A stretch of 64,000 bases of DNA, from positions 2,170,001-2,234,000 of the forward strand of contig NZ_CP034753.1 in NCBI RefSeq assembly GCF_004006235.1. The letters run 5' to 3'. Within the stretch, counting starts at the first letter, position 1; the number at the start of each line of letters is the position of its first letter. The notes under the pieces were generated by a model, which did no database searches, was not told where the DNA came from, and was given only the letters and a program-made list of their open reading frames with translations. The translations under genes and the position numbers were made by a program. Shown here piece by piece: positions 24,067-31,887 of the stretch. The stretch comes from Agromyces sp. LHK192. Lineage in GTDB: Bacteria; Actinomycetota; Actinomycetes; Actinomycetales; Microbacteriaceae.

Positions 24067-25736
24067 CCGAGCAGCGCCCGGCGCAGGGTGTCGAGGCCGA
24101 CGCCGCCGAGGTCGAGGGCGCGCTTGTGGAATCCGCGGATGTCGAAGGCTGCGCCCTCCCGCCGGCGGGTGTCGTCGCGCAACTGCTCCCAGATGCGCTG
24201 GCCGACCTTGTACGAGGGAGCCTGCCCGGGCCATCCGAGGTAGCGGTTCACCTCGAATCGCACGAACTCGTCGTTCATCGCCACGTTCTCACGGAGGAAC
24301 CCGAACGCGTAGTCCCCCGTCCAGACGCCGCCGCCGTCGGGCAGCGGCTTGCGCAGGTGCACCCCGAGGTCGAGCACGACGCGTGCCGCACGCAGGCGCT
24401 GCCCGTCGAGCATCCCGAGCCGATCGGCCGGGTCGTCGAGGTATCCGAGTTCCTCCATGAGGCGTTCCGCGTACAGGGCCCAGCCCTCGGCGTGCCCAGA
24501 CGAGCCGGCGAGCTGCCGACGCCACGTGTTCAAGGTCCGGCGATTCACCACAGCCTGGCCGATCTGCAGGTGATGCCCGGGCACGCCCTCGTGGTAGACC
24601 GTCGTGAGCTCTCGCCAGGTGTCGAACTCCGTGACGCCCTCGGGCACCGACCACCACATGCGCCCCGGCCGCGAGAAGTCGTCCGTGGGTCCGGTGTAGT
24701 AGATGCCGCCCTCCTGGGTCGGGGCGATCATGCACTCCAGCGTGCGGATCTCCTCGGGGATGTCGAACTGCGTGGCGCCGAGCTCGGCGACCGCGCGGTC
24801 GCTCGTCTCCTGCATCCAGGCCTGCAGCGCATCGGTCCCGAAGAGCTTCCGGCTCGGATCGGCGTCGAGGTGCGCGACCGCCTCGGCGACGGATGCCCCA
24901 GGGACGATCTGCCGCGCGATGGCCTCCTGCTCGGCGACCATGCGCTCGAGCTCCTCGATGCCCCACTCGTAGGTCTCGTCGAGGTCGACGGACGCGCCGA
25001 GGAAGTGCCGCGAACGCAGCGCGTAGATGTCGCGCCCGACGGCGTCGTCCGCACCCGCCCGGGGTGCGAGTTCGGACTCGAGGAAGTCCGCGAGCTGTTC
25101 GTAGGCCGCCGCAGCGTCGGACGACGCCCGCGCGAGATCGGCCCGCAGCGCATCTGGGAGCGCCTCGCCGTCGGCTCGGGCCTCGGCCGTGAACGTGGCG
25201 AAGAAGCCGTCCGAACGCGCCTGGCGCCGCGACTGCGACGCCACTTCGCGAGCCTGCCTGACGGCCGGGACGATGCCGCGCTCGATGCCGAGCCGAAGGC
25301 TCGCGGCATACCCGTCGACGGCGTTCGGGACGGCACGCAGCCTCGCCGCGATCCGCTCCCAATCGTCGACCGATTCGGTCGCCATCAGGTCGAACGCCTC
25401 GCGGATGTCCTGCGCGGGGCTCGCGATCACGTTGAGGTCCCGCAGGTGCAGTTGCGCCGCGTGCTCCTCGAGCGCCAGTTCGAGCTCGCTCCCGAGGTCG
25501 GTGGCGGTCACGAGGTCGACGCCGTCGACCGGTTCGACGGCCCGGATCGCGGCGAGCGTGTCGCGCATCGCCTCGGCTGCTCGGTCGTGACCGTCCGGCG
25601 AGTAGTCGGGCAGTCGGTCATCGACCTCGCGCCGACCGATGTACGTGCCGAGGGTCGGCTGGAGCTGGACGACGGTGTCGACCCAGCCCTCCGCGATCCG
25701 GTCGATGTCGGTCGGGGTGCGCTCATGGTCGGCCAT
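24063..25736 (-). CDS. DUF885 family protein, predicted metallopeptidase
   Basis: DUF885 protein of 557 residues. These proteins are predicted zinc peptidases or carboxypeptidases, but few have been tested. The key motif VYHEGVPGHHLQ (HE followed by a GHH) and the second motif SGHAEGWALYAERLMEELG are present. There is no signal peptide, so a cytosolic role is likely. ATG 25736 has CGGAGG directly before it and TATGGT six bases upstream; the second suggests leaderless transcription. The stop overlaps the epimerase start, so the two are probably co-translated. Confidence 0.85.
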   Translation of the reverse strand: MADHERTPTDIDRIAEGWVDTVVQLQPTLGTYIGRREVDDRLPDYSPDGHDRAAEAMRDTLAAIRAVEPVDGVDLVTATDLGSELELALEEHAAQLHLRDLNVIASPAQDIREAFDLMATESVDDWERIAARLRAVPNAVDGYAASLRLGIERGIVPAVRQAREVASQSRRQARSDGFFATFTAEARADGEALPDALRADLARASSDAAAAYEQLADFLESELAPRAGADDAVGRDIYALRSRHFLGASVDLDETYEWGIEELERMVAEQEAIARQIVPGASVAEAVAHLDADPSRKLFGTDALQAWMQETSDRAVAELGATQFDIPEEIRTLECMIAPTQEGGIYYTGPTDDFSRPGRMWWSVPEGVTEFDTWRELTTVYHEGVPGHHLQIGQAVVNRRTLNTWRRQLAGSSGHAEGWALYAERLMEELGYLDDPADRLGMLDGQRLRAARVVLDLGVHLRKPLPDGGGVWTGDYAFGFLRENVAMNDEFVRFEVNRYLGWPGQAPSYKVGQRIWEQLRDDTRRREGAAFDIRGFHKRALDLGGVGLDTLRRALLG

Positions 25737-25742
25737 CCTCCG

Positions 25743-25748
25743 ACCATA
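25743..25748 (-). promoter_or_regulatory. -10 hexamer TATGGT before the DUF885 gene
   Basis: TATGGT ends six bases before ATG 25736, the same spacing as at uvrA, polA and coaE. A short direct repeat GCGACCGACGC occurs twice just upstream, between this gene and polA. Confidence 0.5.
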
Positions 25749-25789
25749 GCCCCAGCGACCGACGCCCGCCCCGGCGACCGACGCGGCCG

Positions 25790-28501
25790 TCAGTGCGCGG
25801 CGTCGTCCCAGCTGGCTCCGCGGCCGATCTGCACGTCGAGGGGCACGAGGAGGTCGGCGGCGTGCGCCATGCGGTCGCGCACGATCGCCTCCACCTCGTC
25901 GCGCTCGCCGTCGGCGACCTCGAAGATCAACTCGTCGTGCACCTGGAGGAGCATCCGCGACCGGAGGCCGCCGTCGGCGAACGCGTGTTCGATCCGGCTC
26001 ATCGCCAGCTTGATCAGGTCGGCCGCCGACCCCTGGATCGGCGAGTTCAGCGCCGCGCGTTCGGCGTTCTCACGCAGCACCCGATTCGGGCTGTTGAGGT
26101 CGGGGAACGGGCGCCGCCGGCCGAAGATCGTCTCGGTGTAGCCATCGATGCGGGCCTGCTCGACCACGCCTCGCAGGTAGTCGCGCACCGCGCCGAAGCG
26201 CTCGAAGTAGTCCTTCATGAGCTGCGTGGCCTCGGCCCGCTCGATCCGGAGCTGCTTCGACAACCCGAACGCGCTGAGCCCGTACGCGAGGCCGTACGAC
26301 ATGGCCTTCACCTTGGTGCGCATGAGCGCCGAGACATCCGCCGGTTCGACGCCGAAGACGCGCGCACCGACGAAGCGATGCAGGTCCTCGCCGGCGTTGA
26401 ACGCCTCGATGAGCCCGGGGTCGCCGGACAGGTGCGCCATGATCCGCATCTCGATCTGCGAGTAGTCGGCCGTGAGCAGCTCCGCGAACTCGTCGCCGTG
26501 CCGGAACGCCTCGCGGATGCGACGGCCCTCCTCGGTGCGGATGGGGATGTTCTGCAGGTTCGGGTCGTTGCTGGACATGCGCCCGGTCGCCGCACCGACC
26601 TGGCCGTACGTCGTGTGGATACGACCGTCGGAGCCGATCGACTTGTCGAGTGCGTCCACGATCTGCCGGAGCTTGGTCGCGTCGCGATGCTCGAGCAGGA
26701 GCCCGAGGAACGGGTGGGGATTCGAGTCCTGCAGGTCCGCGAGGGCGTTCGCATCCGTCGAGTAGCCCGTCTTGGTCGCGCGGGTCTTCGGCATGCCGAG
26801 CTGGTCGAAGAGCACTTCCTGGAGTTGCTTGGGCGAGCCGAGGTTGACCTCGCGGCCGATCTCGGCGTACGCCGCGGCCGCGAGCGACGCGGCACGTTCA
26901 CCGAGCCCGGACGAGAGCTCGGCGAGGCGGGCGTGGTCGACGGCGACGCCGCGCAGTTCCATCGCCGCGAGCACCGGGACGAGCGGCATCTCGATGTCGG
27001 CGAGCACCGAACGGCCCTCCTCCGGCAGGGCCGCGAGCACGGCCGGCGCGAGCCGCACGCCGTACCAGGCGAGTTCGGGCGCGCCGGCAGCCTCGCCCTC
27101 GACGGCCACCAACTGCGACGGGTCGCCCTGCGGCACGGTCTCGCCGAGGTAGCGCTCCACGAGGTCGGCGAGGGTCTTCTCCTGGAGGTTCGGACGGAGC
27201 AGCCATCCGGCGAGCAGCGGATCGACGACGAGCCCCTCGAAGGCCAGCCCGGTCCGCGCGAGCGCCTTGAGCTGCGGCTTCGCATCGGTGACGATCTTCG
27301 GTGCCGGCCCGGCCAGCCACGCCTCGAACCCCTCGAGCTCGGGACGACCCGCCTGCCACTGGACCTCGATCGTCTCCTCGCGCGTCGCGACGCCCGCCCC
27401 GATCACCCGGCCGTCGAGGACTTCGAGGTGCAGGCCGAGGCCGGCCGGCTCAGCCTCCTGGGCGCGCTCCAGCCAGGCCGTCAGGTCATCCCCGAGCGGG
27501 CGGGCCGAACGAGGCGCCGCAGGCGCCGGTGTCTCGTCGGCGGCATCGGCCTCCGTCGCGGTGCCCCCGCCGGTCACCCCACCGCCGGTGCCGACGGCGG
27601 CCGACGGATCGGTCTGGGCCAGCTTGGTCAGCCGGTCCATCAGCGCGCGGAACTCGAGACGCTGGAAGAGCGGTCGAACCGCGTCGAGGTCGATCGGCTT
27701 CGACTCGAGCGAGTCGAGCTCGACGTCGACGGGCACGTCGCGCACCAGCGCGTTCAAGCGGCGGTTGCGTTCGGCGTTGGCCCGCTCACGGCGCAGGTTC
27801 TCCCCCGCCACGCCCTTGATCTCATCGGCATGCTCGAGGATGCCGGCGAGGTCGCCGTACAGCCCCAGCCACTTGACCGCGGTCTTCTCGCCCACCTTGG
27901 TGATGCCCGGCAGGTTGTCGCTCGTCTCGCCGACGAGGGCGGCGACGTCGGGATACTGCTCGGGCCGGATCCCGTAGCGCTCGACCACGGCAGCGGGGTC
28001 GTACCGCTTGAGCTGCGAGACGCCCTGCGAATTCGGGTAGAGCAGCGTGACCTCGTCGTTGACGAGCTGGATCGTGTCCCGGTCGCCCGAGACGAGCAGC
28101 ACCCGGTACCCGCCGGCCTCCCCGCGCGTCGCCAGCGTCGCGAGCAGGTCGTCGGCTTCGAAGTCGTCCATCTCGAGCACCGTGATGCCCATGGCCTGCA
28201 GCGCCTGCTGGAGTAGCGGTACCTGCCCCTTGAACTCCGCCGGGGTCTCGCCGCGGTTGCCCTTGTAGTCCTCGTACTCGCGGGTCCGGAAGGACACGCG
28301 CGACTTGTCGAACGCGACCGCGAGGTGCGTCGGTCGCTCGTTCTGCAACAGGAGCAGGAGCATCGACAGGAAGCCGTGGATCGCGTTCGTGTGCTGGCCG
28401 TCACGCGTGGTGAAGCTGTCGACCGGGAGGGCGTAGAACGCGCGGAAGGCCAGCGAGTGGCCGTCGATGACGAGGAGGGTGGGCTTCTGGGGGTCCGACA
28501 C
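25790..28501 (-). CDS. polA: DNA polymerase I
   Basis: Family A DNA polymerase, 903 residues, filling gaps after excision repair and Okazaki primer removal. Domains: 5' nuclease (LLVIDGHSLAFRAF, DDFEADDLLATLA, VGETSDNLPGITKVGEKTA), a Gly/Ala/Thr-rich linker near 300-335, a degenerate 3'-5' exonuclease domain that lacks the usual catalytic acidic residues, and the polymerase domain (TADYSQIEMRIMAHL, the O-helix region VKAMSYGLAYGLSAFGLSKQ, VHDELIFEV). GTG 28501 (SDPQKPTLLVIDG) is preferred to ATG 28504 because TAGGCT lies exactly six bases before the GTG; the two differ by one residue. Confidence 0.96.
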   Translation of the reverse strand: MSDPQKPTLLVIDGHSLAFRAFYALPVDSFTTRDGQHTNAIHGFLSMLLLLLQNERPTHLAVAFDKSRVSFRTREYEDYKGNRGETPAEFKGQVPLLQQALQAMGITVLEMDDFEADDLLATLATRGEAGGYRVLLVSGDRDTIQLVNDEVTLLYPNSQGVSQLKRYDPAAVVERYGIRPEQYPDVAALVGETSDNLPGITKVGEKTAVKWLGLYGDLAGILEHADEIKGVAGENLRRERANAERNRRLNALVRDVPVDVELDSLESKPIDLDAVRPLFQRLEFRALMDRLTKLAQTDPSAAVGTGGGVTGGGTATEADAADETPAPAAPRSARPLGDDLTAWLERAQEAEPAGLGLHLEVLDGRVIGAGVATREETIEVQWQAGRPELEGFEAWLAGPAPKIVTDAKPQLKALARTGLAFEGLVVDPLLAGWLLRPNLQEKTLADLVERYLGETVPQGDPSQLVAVEGEAAGAPELAWYGVRLAPAVLAALPEEGRSVLADIEMPLVPVLAAMELRGVAVDHARLAELSSGLGERAASLAAAAYAEIGREVNLGSPKQLQEVLFDQLGMPKTRATKTGYSTDANALADLQDSNPHPFLGLLLEHRDATKLRQIVDALDKSIGSDGRIHTTYGQVGAATGRMSSNDPNLQNIPIRTEEGRRIREAFRHGDEFAELLTADYSQIEMRIMAHLSGDPGLIEAFNAGEDLHRFVGARVFGVEPADVSALMRTKVKAMSYGLAYGLSAFGLSKQLRIERAEATQLMKDYFERFGAVRDYLRGVVEQARIDGYTETIFGRRRPFPDLNSPNRVLRENAERAALNSPIQGSAADLIKLAMSRIEHAFADGGLRSRMLLQVHDELIFEVADGERDEVEAIVRDRMAHAADLLVPLDVQIGRGASWDDAAH

Positions 28502-28507
28502 CATGTC

Positions 28508-28513
28508 AGCCTA
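28508..28513 (-). promoter_or_regulatory. -10 hexamer TAGGCT, leaderless start of polA
   Basis: TAGGCT lies six bases before GTG 28501 and only three before ATG 28504. If transcription starts 6-7 bases after the hexamer, only the GTG can initiate. Confidence 0.6.
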
Positions 28514-28562
28514 CAAGCGGCCGCCGACACGGCCCGACGCCTCCGTCCGCCCGCGCGCAGAC

Positions 28563-28600
28563 GACGGATGCCGCGCCGGGGAAGTCCCCGGCGCGGCATC
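28563..28600. terminator. 18-bp hairpin between the ANTAR regulator gene and polA
   Basis: Perfect arms 28563-28580 and 28583-28600 around AG (effective loop of about 4-6 bases), 32 bases past the ANTAR gene stop. The outer arms are the two orientations of the recurrent octamer CGGATGCC. Confidence 0.8.
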
Positions 28601-28632
28601 CGATCGGCGGTTCCGCGGGCTGCGCCCGACCG

Positions 28633-29238
28633 CTACTTCTTCGGCGAGAGCTGCTCGATGATGGCCTGCGAGACGTCGCGCATCGTGAGACGACGGTCCA
28701 TCGAGGCCTTCTGGATCCACCGGAACGCGTCGGGCTCGCTGAGGCCCATCTTCTCGTTGAGGAGGCCCTTGGCGCGGTCGACGAGCTTGCGCGTCTCGAA
28801 GCGCTCGACGAGGTCGCCGACCTCTGCCTCGAGGGCGATGATCTGGGCGTGCCGCGCGAGCGCGATCTCGATCGCGGGCAGCAGGTCGTTCGGCGTGAAC
28901 GGCTTCACCACGTACGCCAGGGCGCCGGCCTCGCTGGCCCGCTCGACGAGCTCCTTCTGGCTGAACGCCGTCAGCAGCACCACCGGGGCGATGTGCCCCT
29001 TCGAGAGGCGCTCGGCCGCCGAGATGCCGTCGAGCTGGGGCATCTTCACGTCCATGATGACGAGGTCGGGGCGCAGTTCGGTCGCCAGCGCGACCGCGGT
29101 CTCGCCGTCGCCGGCCTCGCCGACGACCTCGAAGCCGTTGTCGCGGAGGGTCTCGACGATGTCGAGCCGGATGAGCGACTCGTCTTCCGCAACGACGACT
29201 CGGCGCGGCGCCGACTGGGTGGTTTCGCTGTCTGTCAC
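28633..29238 (-). CDS. pdtaR: ANTAR-domain response regulator (PdtaR-like)
   Basis: Two-domain regulator of 201 residues. The receiver domain shows AEDES (acidic pocket), phosphorylatable Asp63 in IMDVKMPQLDG, Thr90 and Lys112 in VVKPFTPNDL. The C-terminal ANTAR domain (about 135-195: KLVDRAKGLLNEKMGLSEPDAF, DVSQAIIEQL) binds paired RNA hairpins and prevents transcription termination in characterised members. No sensor kinase gene is adjacent; in mycobacteria the partner is PdtaS. The start is GTG 29238, with TAGGCT seven bases upstream (leaderless). The ortholog name is inferred from domain order and similarity of context. Confidence 0.88.
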   Translation of the reverse strand: MTDSETTQSAPRRVVVAEDESLIRLDIVETLRDNGFEVVGEAGDGETAVALATELRPDLVIMDVKMPQLDGISAAERLSKGHIAPVVLLTAFSQKELVERASEAGALAYVVKPFTPNDLLPAIEIALARHAQIIALEAEVGDLVERFETRKLVDRAKGLLNEKMGLSEPDAFRWIQKASMDRRLTMRDVSQAIIEQLSPKK

Positions 29239-29260
29239 GGCTCAAAGCCTACGGTATTCT
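29232..29260 (+). promoter_or_regulatory. tRNA-Leu promoter
   Basis: CTGTCA at 29232-29237 (4 of 6 bases of the -35 consensus) and TATTCT at 29255-29260 (-10) are separated by 17 bases; the tRNA begins 15 bases after the -10. The -35 overlaps the start codon of the divergent ANTAR gene. Confidence 0.55.
29246..29251 (-). promoter_or_regulatory. -10 hexamer TAGGCT, leaderless start of the ANTAR regulator
   Basis: TAGGCT lies seven bases before GTG 29238. It shares the 36-base divergent region with the tRNA-Leu promoter. Confidence 0.55.
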
Positions 29261-29274
29261 GGCCGAGGCCTCTG

Positions 29275-29357
29275 GCCGGTGTGGCGGAATGGCAGACGCG
29301 GAGCACTCAAAATGCTTTGCCCGAAAGGGCGTGTGGGTTCGACCCCCACCACCGGCA
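29275..29357 (+). tRNA. tRNA-Leu, anticodon CAA
   Basis: Acceptor arms GCCGGTG (29275-29281) and CACCGGC (29350-29356), discriminator A29357, D arm, anticodon stem GAGCA/TGCTT with loop CTCAAAA (anticodon CAA, reading UUG), a long variable arm TGCCCGAAAGGGC typical of tRNA-Leu, and T arm GTGGG-TTCGACC-CCCAC. The CCA end is not encoded (CCG follows), so it must be added after transcription. Confidence 0.95.
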
Positions 29358-29371
29358 CCGATACGGCGACC

Positions 29372-29386
29372 CGCGCCCGAGGCGCG
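29372..29386 (+). terminator. weak hairpin after tRNA-Leu
   Basis: CGCGCC/GGCGCG arms (6 bp) with a 3-base loop, 15 bases after the tRNA. In GC-rich DNA a stem this short is weak evidence. Confidence 0.3.
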
Positions 29387-29412
29387 CACCCGTTCGCGCT
29401 CGATGCGTCGCG

Positions 29413-30273
29413 TCATCCGGCATCGGACCGCGGATGCCGGCTCCCCCGGTGGACCTCCATGATGCGCGCGCGTCCCGGCGCCGCCGGGTCGTCCGTGATC
29501 GGGGCGTCCGCCATGAACAGGCGGATGGTGCGCGCCAGCTCGTCGGGGTGGCTGAAGTTGATCGCGTGCGCGGCGCCCTCGATCGCCACTACGAGCACGC
29601 GGTTGTCGACGTGCTCGGCGACCTCCCGGATGCGTTCCGGCGCCGGCATCAGCGGGTCGCGGTCGCCGACCACGACGAGGGTCGGCACGTCGAGGGCCAG
29701 GAGCCGCTCGAGCGTCGGATACCTGGTCAGGGCGGTGAACATGCGCGCCGTGCTGGAGATCCCGAACCTGAGGTAGTCCGGGGTGACCACCCTGATCAAC
29801 GATGACGGCTCGCGGCCGCCGTCGCGGGCAAGCTGCCCGACCGCGCGCACGAACGGCTGGTTGTGCAGACCCCCGGCGGGCGAGACGAGCACGGCTCGTT
29901 CCAGACGATCCGGGAACTGGTGCGCGAACTCGCAGATGACGGGGCATCCCATCGAGTTGCCGACGAGGGTCGCCCGTTCGATCCCCGCGTCGTCGAGGAT
30001 GCGGACCGCGGCCCGCGCCAGGTCCGGCACGTCGAGCGCCCCTCGCACCCGGCCGCTTCGGCCGAATCCCGGCAGGTCGGGAACGATGGTCCGGAACTCG
30101 AATGCGAGCCGCTCTGCCGTCGGCACGAGGTACCGGCCGGAGAGCCCGAAGCCGTGCACGTGCATCATCGCGGCCCCGGCGCTCGGCTCCGGCGACGTGC
30201 GCAGGTGCACCTTCACCCCGTCGATCGTCGCCGAACGTTCGACCAGCACCGACTGCCGCGACCGGTCCGCCAT
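29413..30273 (-). CDS. alpha/beta hydrolase
   Basis: Alpha/beta-hydrolase-fold protein of 286 residues, substrate unknown. The oxyanion region is VHGFGLSGRYLVP, the nucleophile elbow is VGNSMGCP (serine), the acid is probably in VVGDRDPLMP and the histidine in GAAHAINFSHPDEL, so the catalytic triad looks complete. There is no signal peptide. ATG 30273 is chosen because upstream in-frame codons run through a short tandem repeat and look non-coding. CACAAT six bases upstream is a possible -10. Esterase, lactonase or C-C hydrolase activity cannot be told apart here. Confidence 0.8.
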   Translation of the reverse strand: MADRSRQSVLVERSATIDGVKVHLRTSPEPSAGAAMMHVHGFGLSGRYLVPTAERLAFEFRTIVPDLPGFGRSGRVRGALDVPDLARAAVRILDDAGIERATLVGNSMGCPVICEFAHQFPDRLERAVLVSPAGGLHNQPFVRAVGQLARDGGREPSSLIRVVTPDYLRFGISSTARMFTALTRYPTLERLLALDVPTLVVVGDRDPLMPAPERIREVAEHVDNRVLVVAIEGAAHAINFSHPDELARTIRLFMADAPITDDPAAPGRARIMEVHRGSRHPRSDAG

Positions 30274-30290
30274 GCCTGCATTGTGCCACG

Positions 30291-30347
30291 GCCGCGAAGC
30301 CGCCGGACAGGCCGCGAAGCCGCCGGGCGCAATGCGAAACCGCCGGG
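30291..30347. repeat. three imperfect 20-bp-period tandem units upstream of the hydrolase gene
   Basis: GCCGCGAAGCCGCCGG occurs exactly at 30291-30306 and 30311-30326, and a degenerate third copy (ATGCGAAACCGCCGGG) follows at 30332-30347. The units lie between the hydrolase start and the pyk terminator. Confidence 0.7.
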
Positions 30348-30357
30348 CAGACACGGA

Positions 30358-30387
30358 CGGGTCCGACCGCATTCGCAGTCGGACCCG
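30358..30387 (-). terminator. terminator hairpin of pyk
   Basis: Thirteen-bp stem, 30358-30370 with 30375-30387, with one G-U pair in the - strand RNA and a 4-base loop (GAAT), 12 bases past the pyk stop. Confidence 0.75.
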
Positions 30388-30399
30388 TCGACGATCAGG

Positions 30400-31815
30400 T
30401 CAGAGCACCTCGCCGACGCGGTGCACCCGCACGTCGTTCGTGGTGCCGGGGATTCCGGGAGGCGATCCCGAGATGATGACGACCGTGTCGCCGTCGACCG
30501 CGCGACCCGACCGCTTCAGCACCTCGTCGACCTGGCCGACCATCTGGTCGGTGTGCGTGACCCGGTCGACGACGAACGACTCGACGCCCCAGAACAACGA
30601 CATCCGACGACGGATCGCCTGGTCGGGAGTGAACGCGAGGATCGGGATCCGCGAGCGCAGACGGGACATCCGACGCACGGACTCCCCCGACTCCGTGAAC
30701 ACGCAGAGGTACTTCGCGTCGACGAAGTCGCCGATGTCGACCGCCGCAGCCGTGATCGCGCCCGACTGCGTCCGCGGCTTCGTACCGAGCTTCGGCACGC
30801 GCTCGAGCCCGTGCTGCTCGGTCGAGGAGACGATGCGCGCCATGGTCTGCACCGTGATCACCGGGTACTCGCCGACGCTCGTCTCGCCCGACAGCATCAC
30901 CGCGTCCGCGCCGTCGAGCACCGCGTTCGCGACGTCCGACGTCTCGGCGCGGGTCGGCACGGGGCTGTGGATCATCGACTCGAGCATCTGCGTCGCCACG
31001 ATCACGGGCTTCGCGAGCTTGCGCGCGATCTCGACGGCCTTCTTCTGAACGATCGGCACCGCCTCGAGCGGCAGTTCGACGCCGAGGTCGCCGCGCGCGA
31101 CCATGATGGCGTCGAACGCCTCGATGATCTCCTCGAGGTGGTCGACCGCCTGCGGCTTCTCGACCTTGGCGACGACGGGGACACGGCGTCCCACCTCGTC
31201 CATGATCTCGTGGACTCGCGTGATGTCCGCCGCGTTGCGCACGAAGGAGAGCGCGATGAGGTCGGCACCCAGTTCGAGGCCCCAACGCAGGTCCGCCTCG
31301 TCCTTCTCGGAGAGCGCGGGCACGTTGACCGCGACACCGGGAAGGTTGATGCCCTTGTTGTTCGAGACGGGGCCGGCCACGACGACCTTCGTCGTCACGA
31401 CGACGCCGTCGGTCTCGAGCACCTCGACGCGGACCTTGCCGTCGTCGATGAGGAGGAAGTCCCCCGGCTTCACGTCCTGGGGAAGCCCCTTGAACGTGGT
31501 GCCGACGAGCTCCTTGGTGCCCACGACGTCCTCGGTCGTGATCTTGAAGATGTCGCCCTCGGCCAGATCGTACGGACCGCCCTCGAACTTGCCGAGCCGG
31601 ATCTTCGGTCCCTGCAGGTCGACGAGCACGGCGATCGAGCGACCCGAGTCGTTCGCGGCCTTCCTGACGTTCTGGTAGACGCCCTCGTGGACATCGTAGC
31701 TGCCGTGGCTCAGATTCATCCGCGCCACGTCGACGCCCGCGTCGATGATGGCGCGGATCTGCTCATAGCTCGACGTCGCCGGCCCGAGGGTGGCGACGAT
31801 CTTCGCTCGTCTCAT
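30400..31815 (-). CDS. pyk: pyruvate kinase
   Basis: Pyruvate kinase, 471 residues, transferring phosphate from phosphoenolpyruvate to ADP. Seen: RRAKIVATLGPATSS, MNLSHGSYDVH (substrate arginine/asparagine region), the active-site stretch MVARGDLGVELPLE, VATQMLESMIHSPVPTRAE and DAVMLSGETSVGEYP. The C-terminal domain is complete. ATG 31815 has GGGAG about 14 bases upstream. It follows gltD after 72 bases and is closed by a hairpin. Confidence 0.97.
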   Translation of the reverse strand: MRRAKIVATLGPATSSYEQIRAIIDAGVDVARMNLSHGSYDVHEGVYQNVRKAANDSGRSIAVLVDLQGPKIRLGKFEGGPYDLAEGDIFKITTEDVVGTKELVGTTFKGLPQDVKPGDFLLIDDGKVRVEVLETDGVVVTTKVVVAGPVSNNKGINLPGVAVNVPALSEKDEADLRWGLELGADLIALSFVRNAADITRVHEIMDEVGRRVPVVAKVEKPQAVDHLEEIIEAFDAIMVARGDLGVELPLEAVPIVQKKAVEIARKLAKPVIVATQMLESMIHSPVPTRAETSDVANAVLDGADAVMLSGETSVGEYPVITVQTMARIVSSTEQHGLERVPKLGTKPRTQSGAITAAAVDIGDFVDAKYLCVFTESGESVRRMSRLRSRIPILAFTPDQAIRRRMSLFWGVESFVVDRVTHTDQMVGQVDEVLKRSGRAVDGDTVVIISGSPPGIPGTTNDVRVHRVGEVL

Positions 31816-31854
31816 TTCGTTGTGTGCTCCCAGTTGTTCCGCGCCGACGGGCGC

Positions 31855-31871
31855 GGGTCGGTGGCCGACCC
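31855..31871 (-). terminator. weak hairpin between gltD and pyk
   Basis: GGGTCGG/CCGACCC, 7-bp arms with a 3-base loop, 16 bases after the gltD stop. It could reduce read-through from gltBD into pyk; the evidence is weak. Confidence 0.35.
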
Positions 31872-31887
31872 GAAGCGGGCCGGTCCG

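Noticed and set aside
29357..29360. Encoded CCA end for tRNA-Leu
   Set aside because: The genomic bases after the discriminator are CCG, so CCA is added enzymatically.
30274..30372. Longer N terminus for the alpha/beta hydrolase, starting at 30372
   Set aside because: The extra 33 residues translate the tandem repeat and part of the pyk terminator, so ATG 30273 is preferred.
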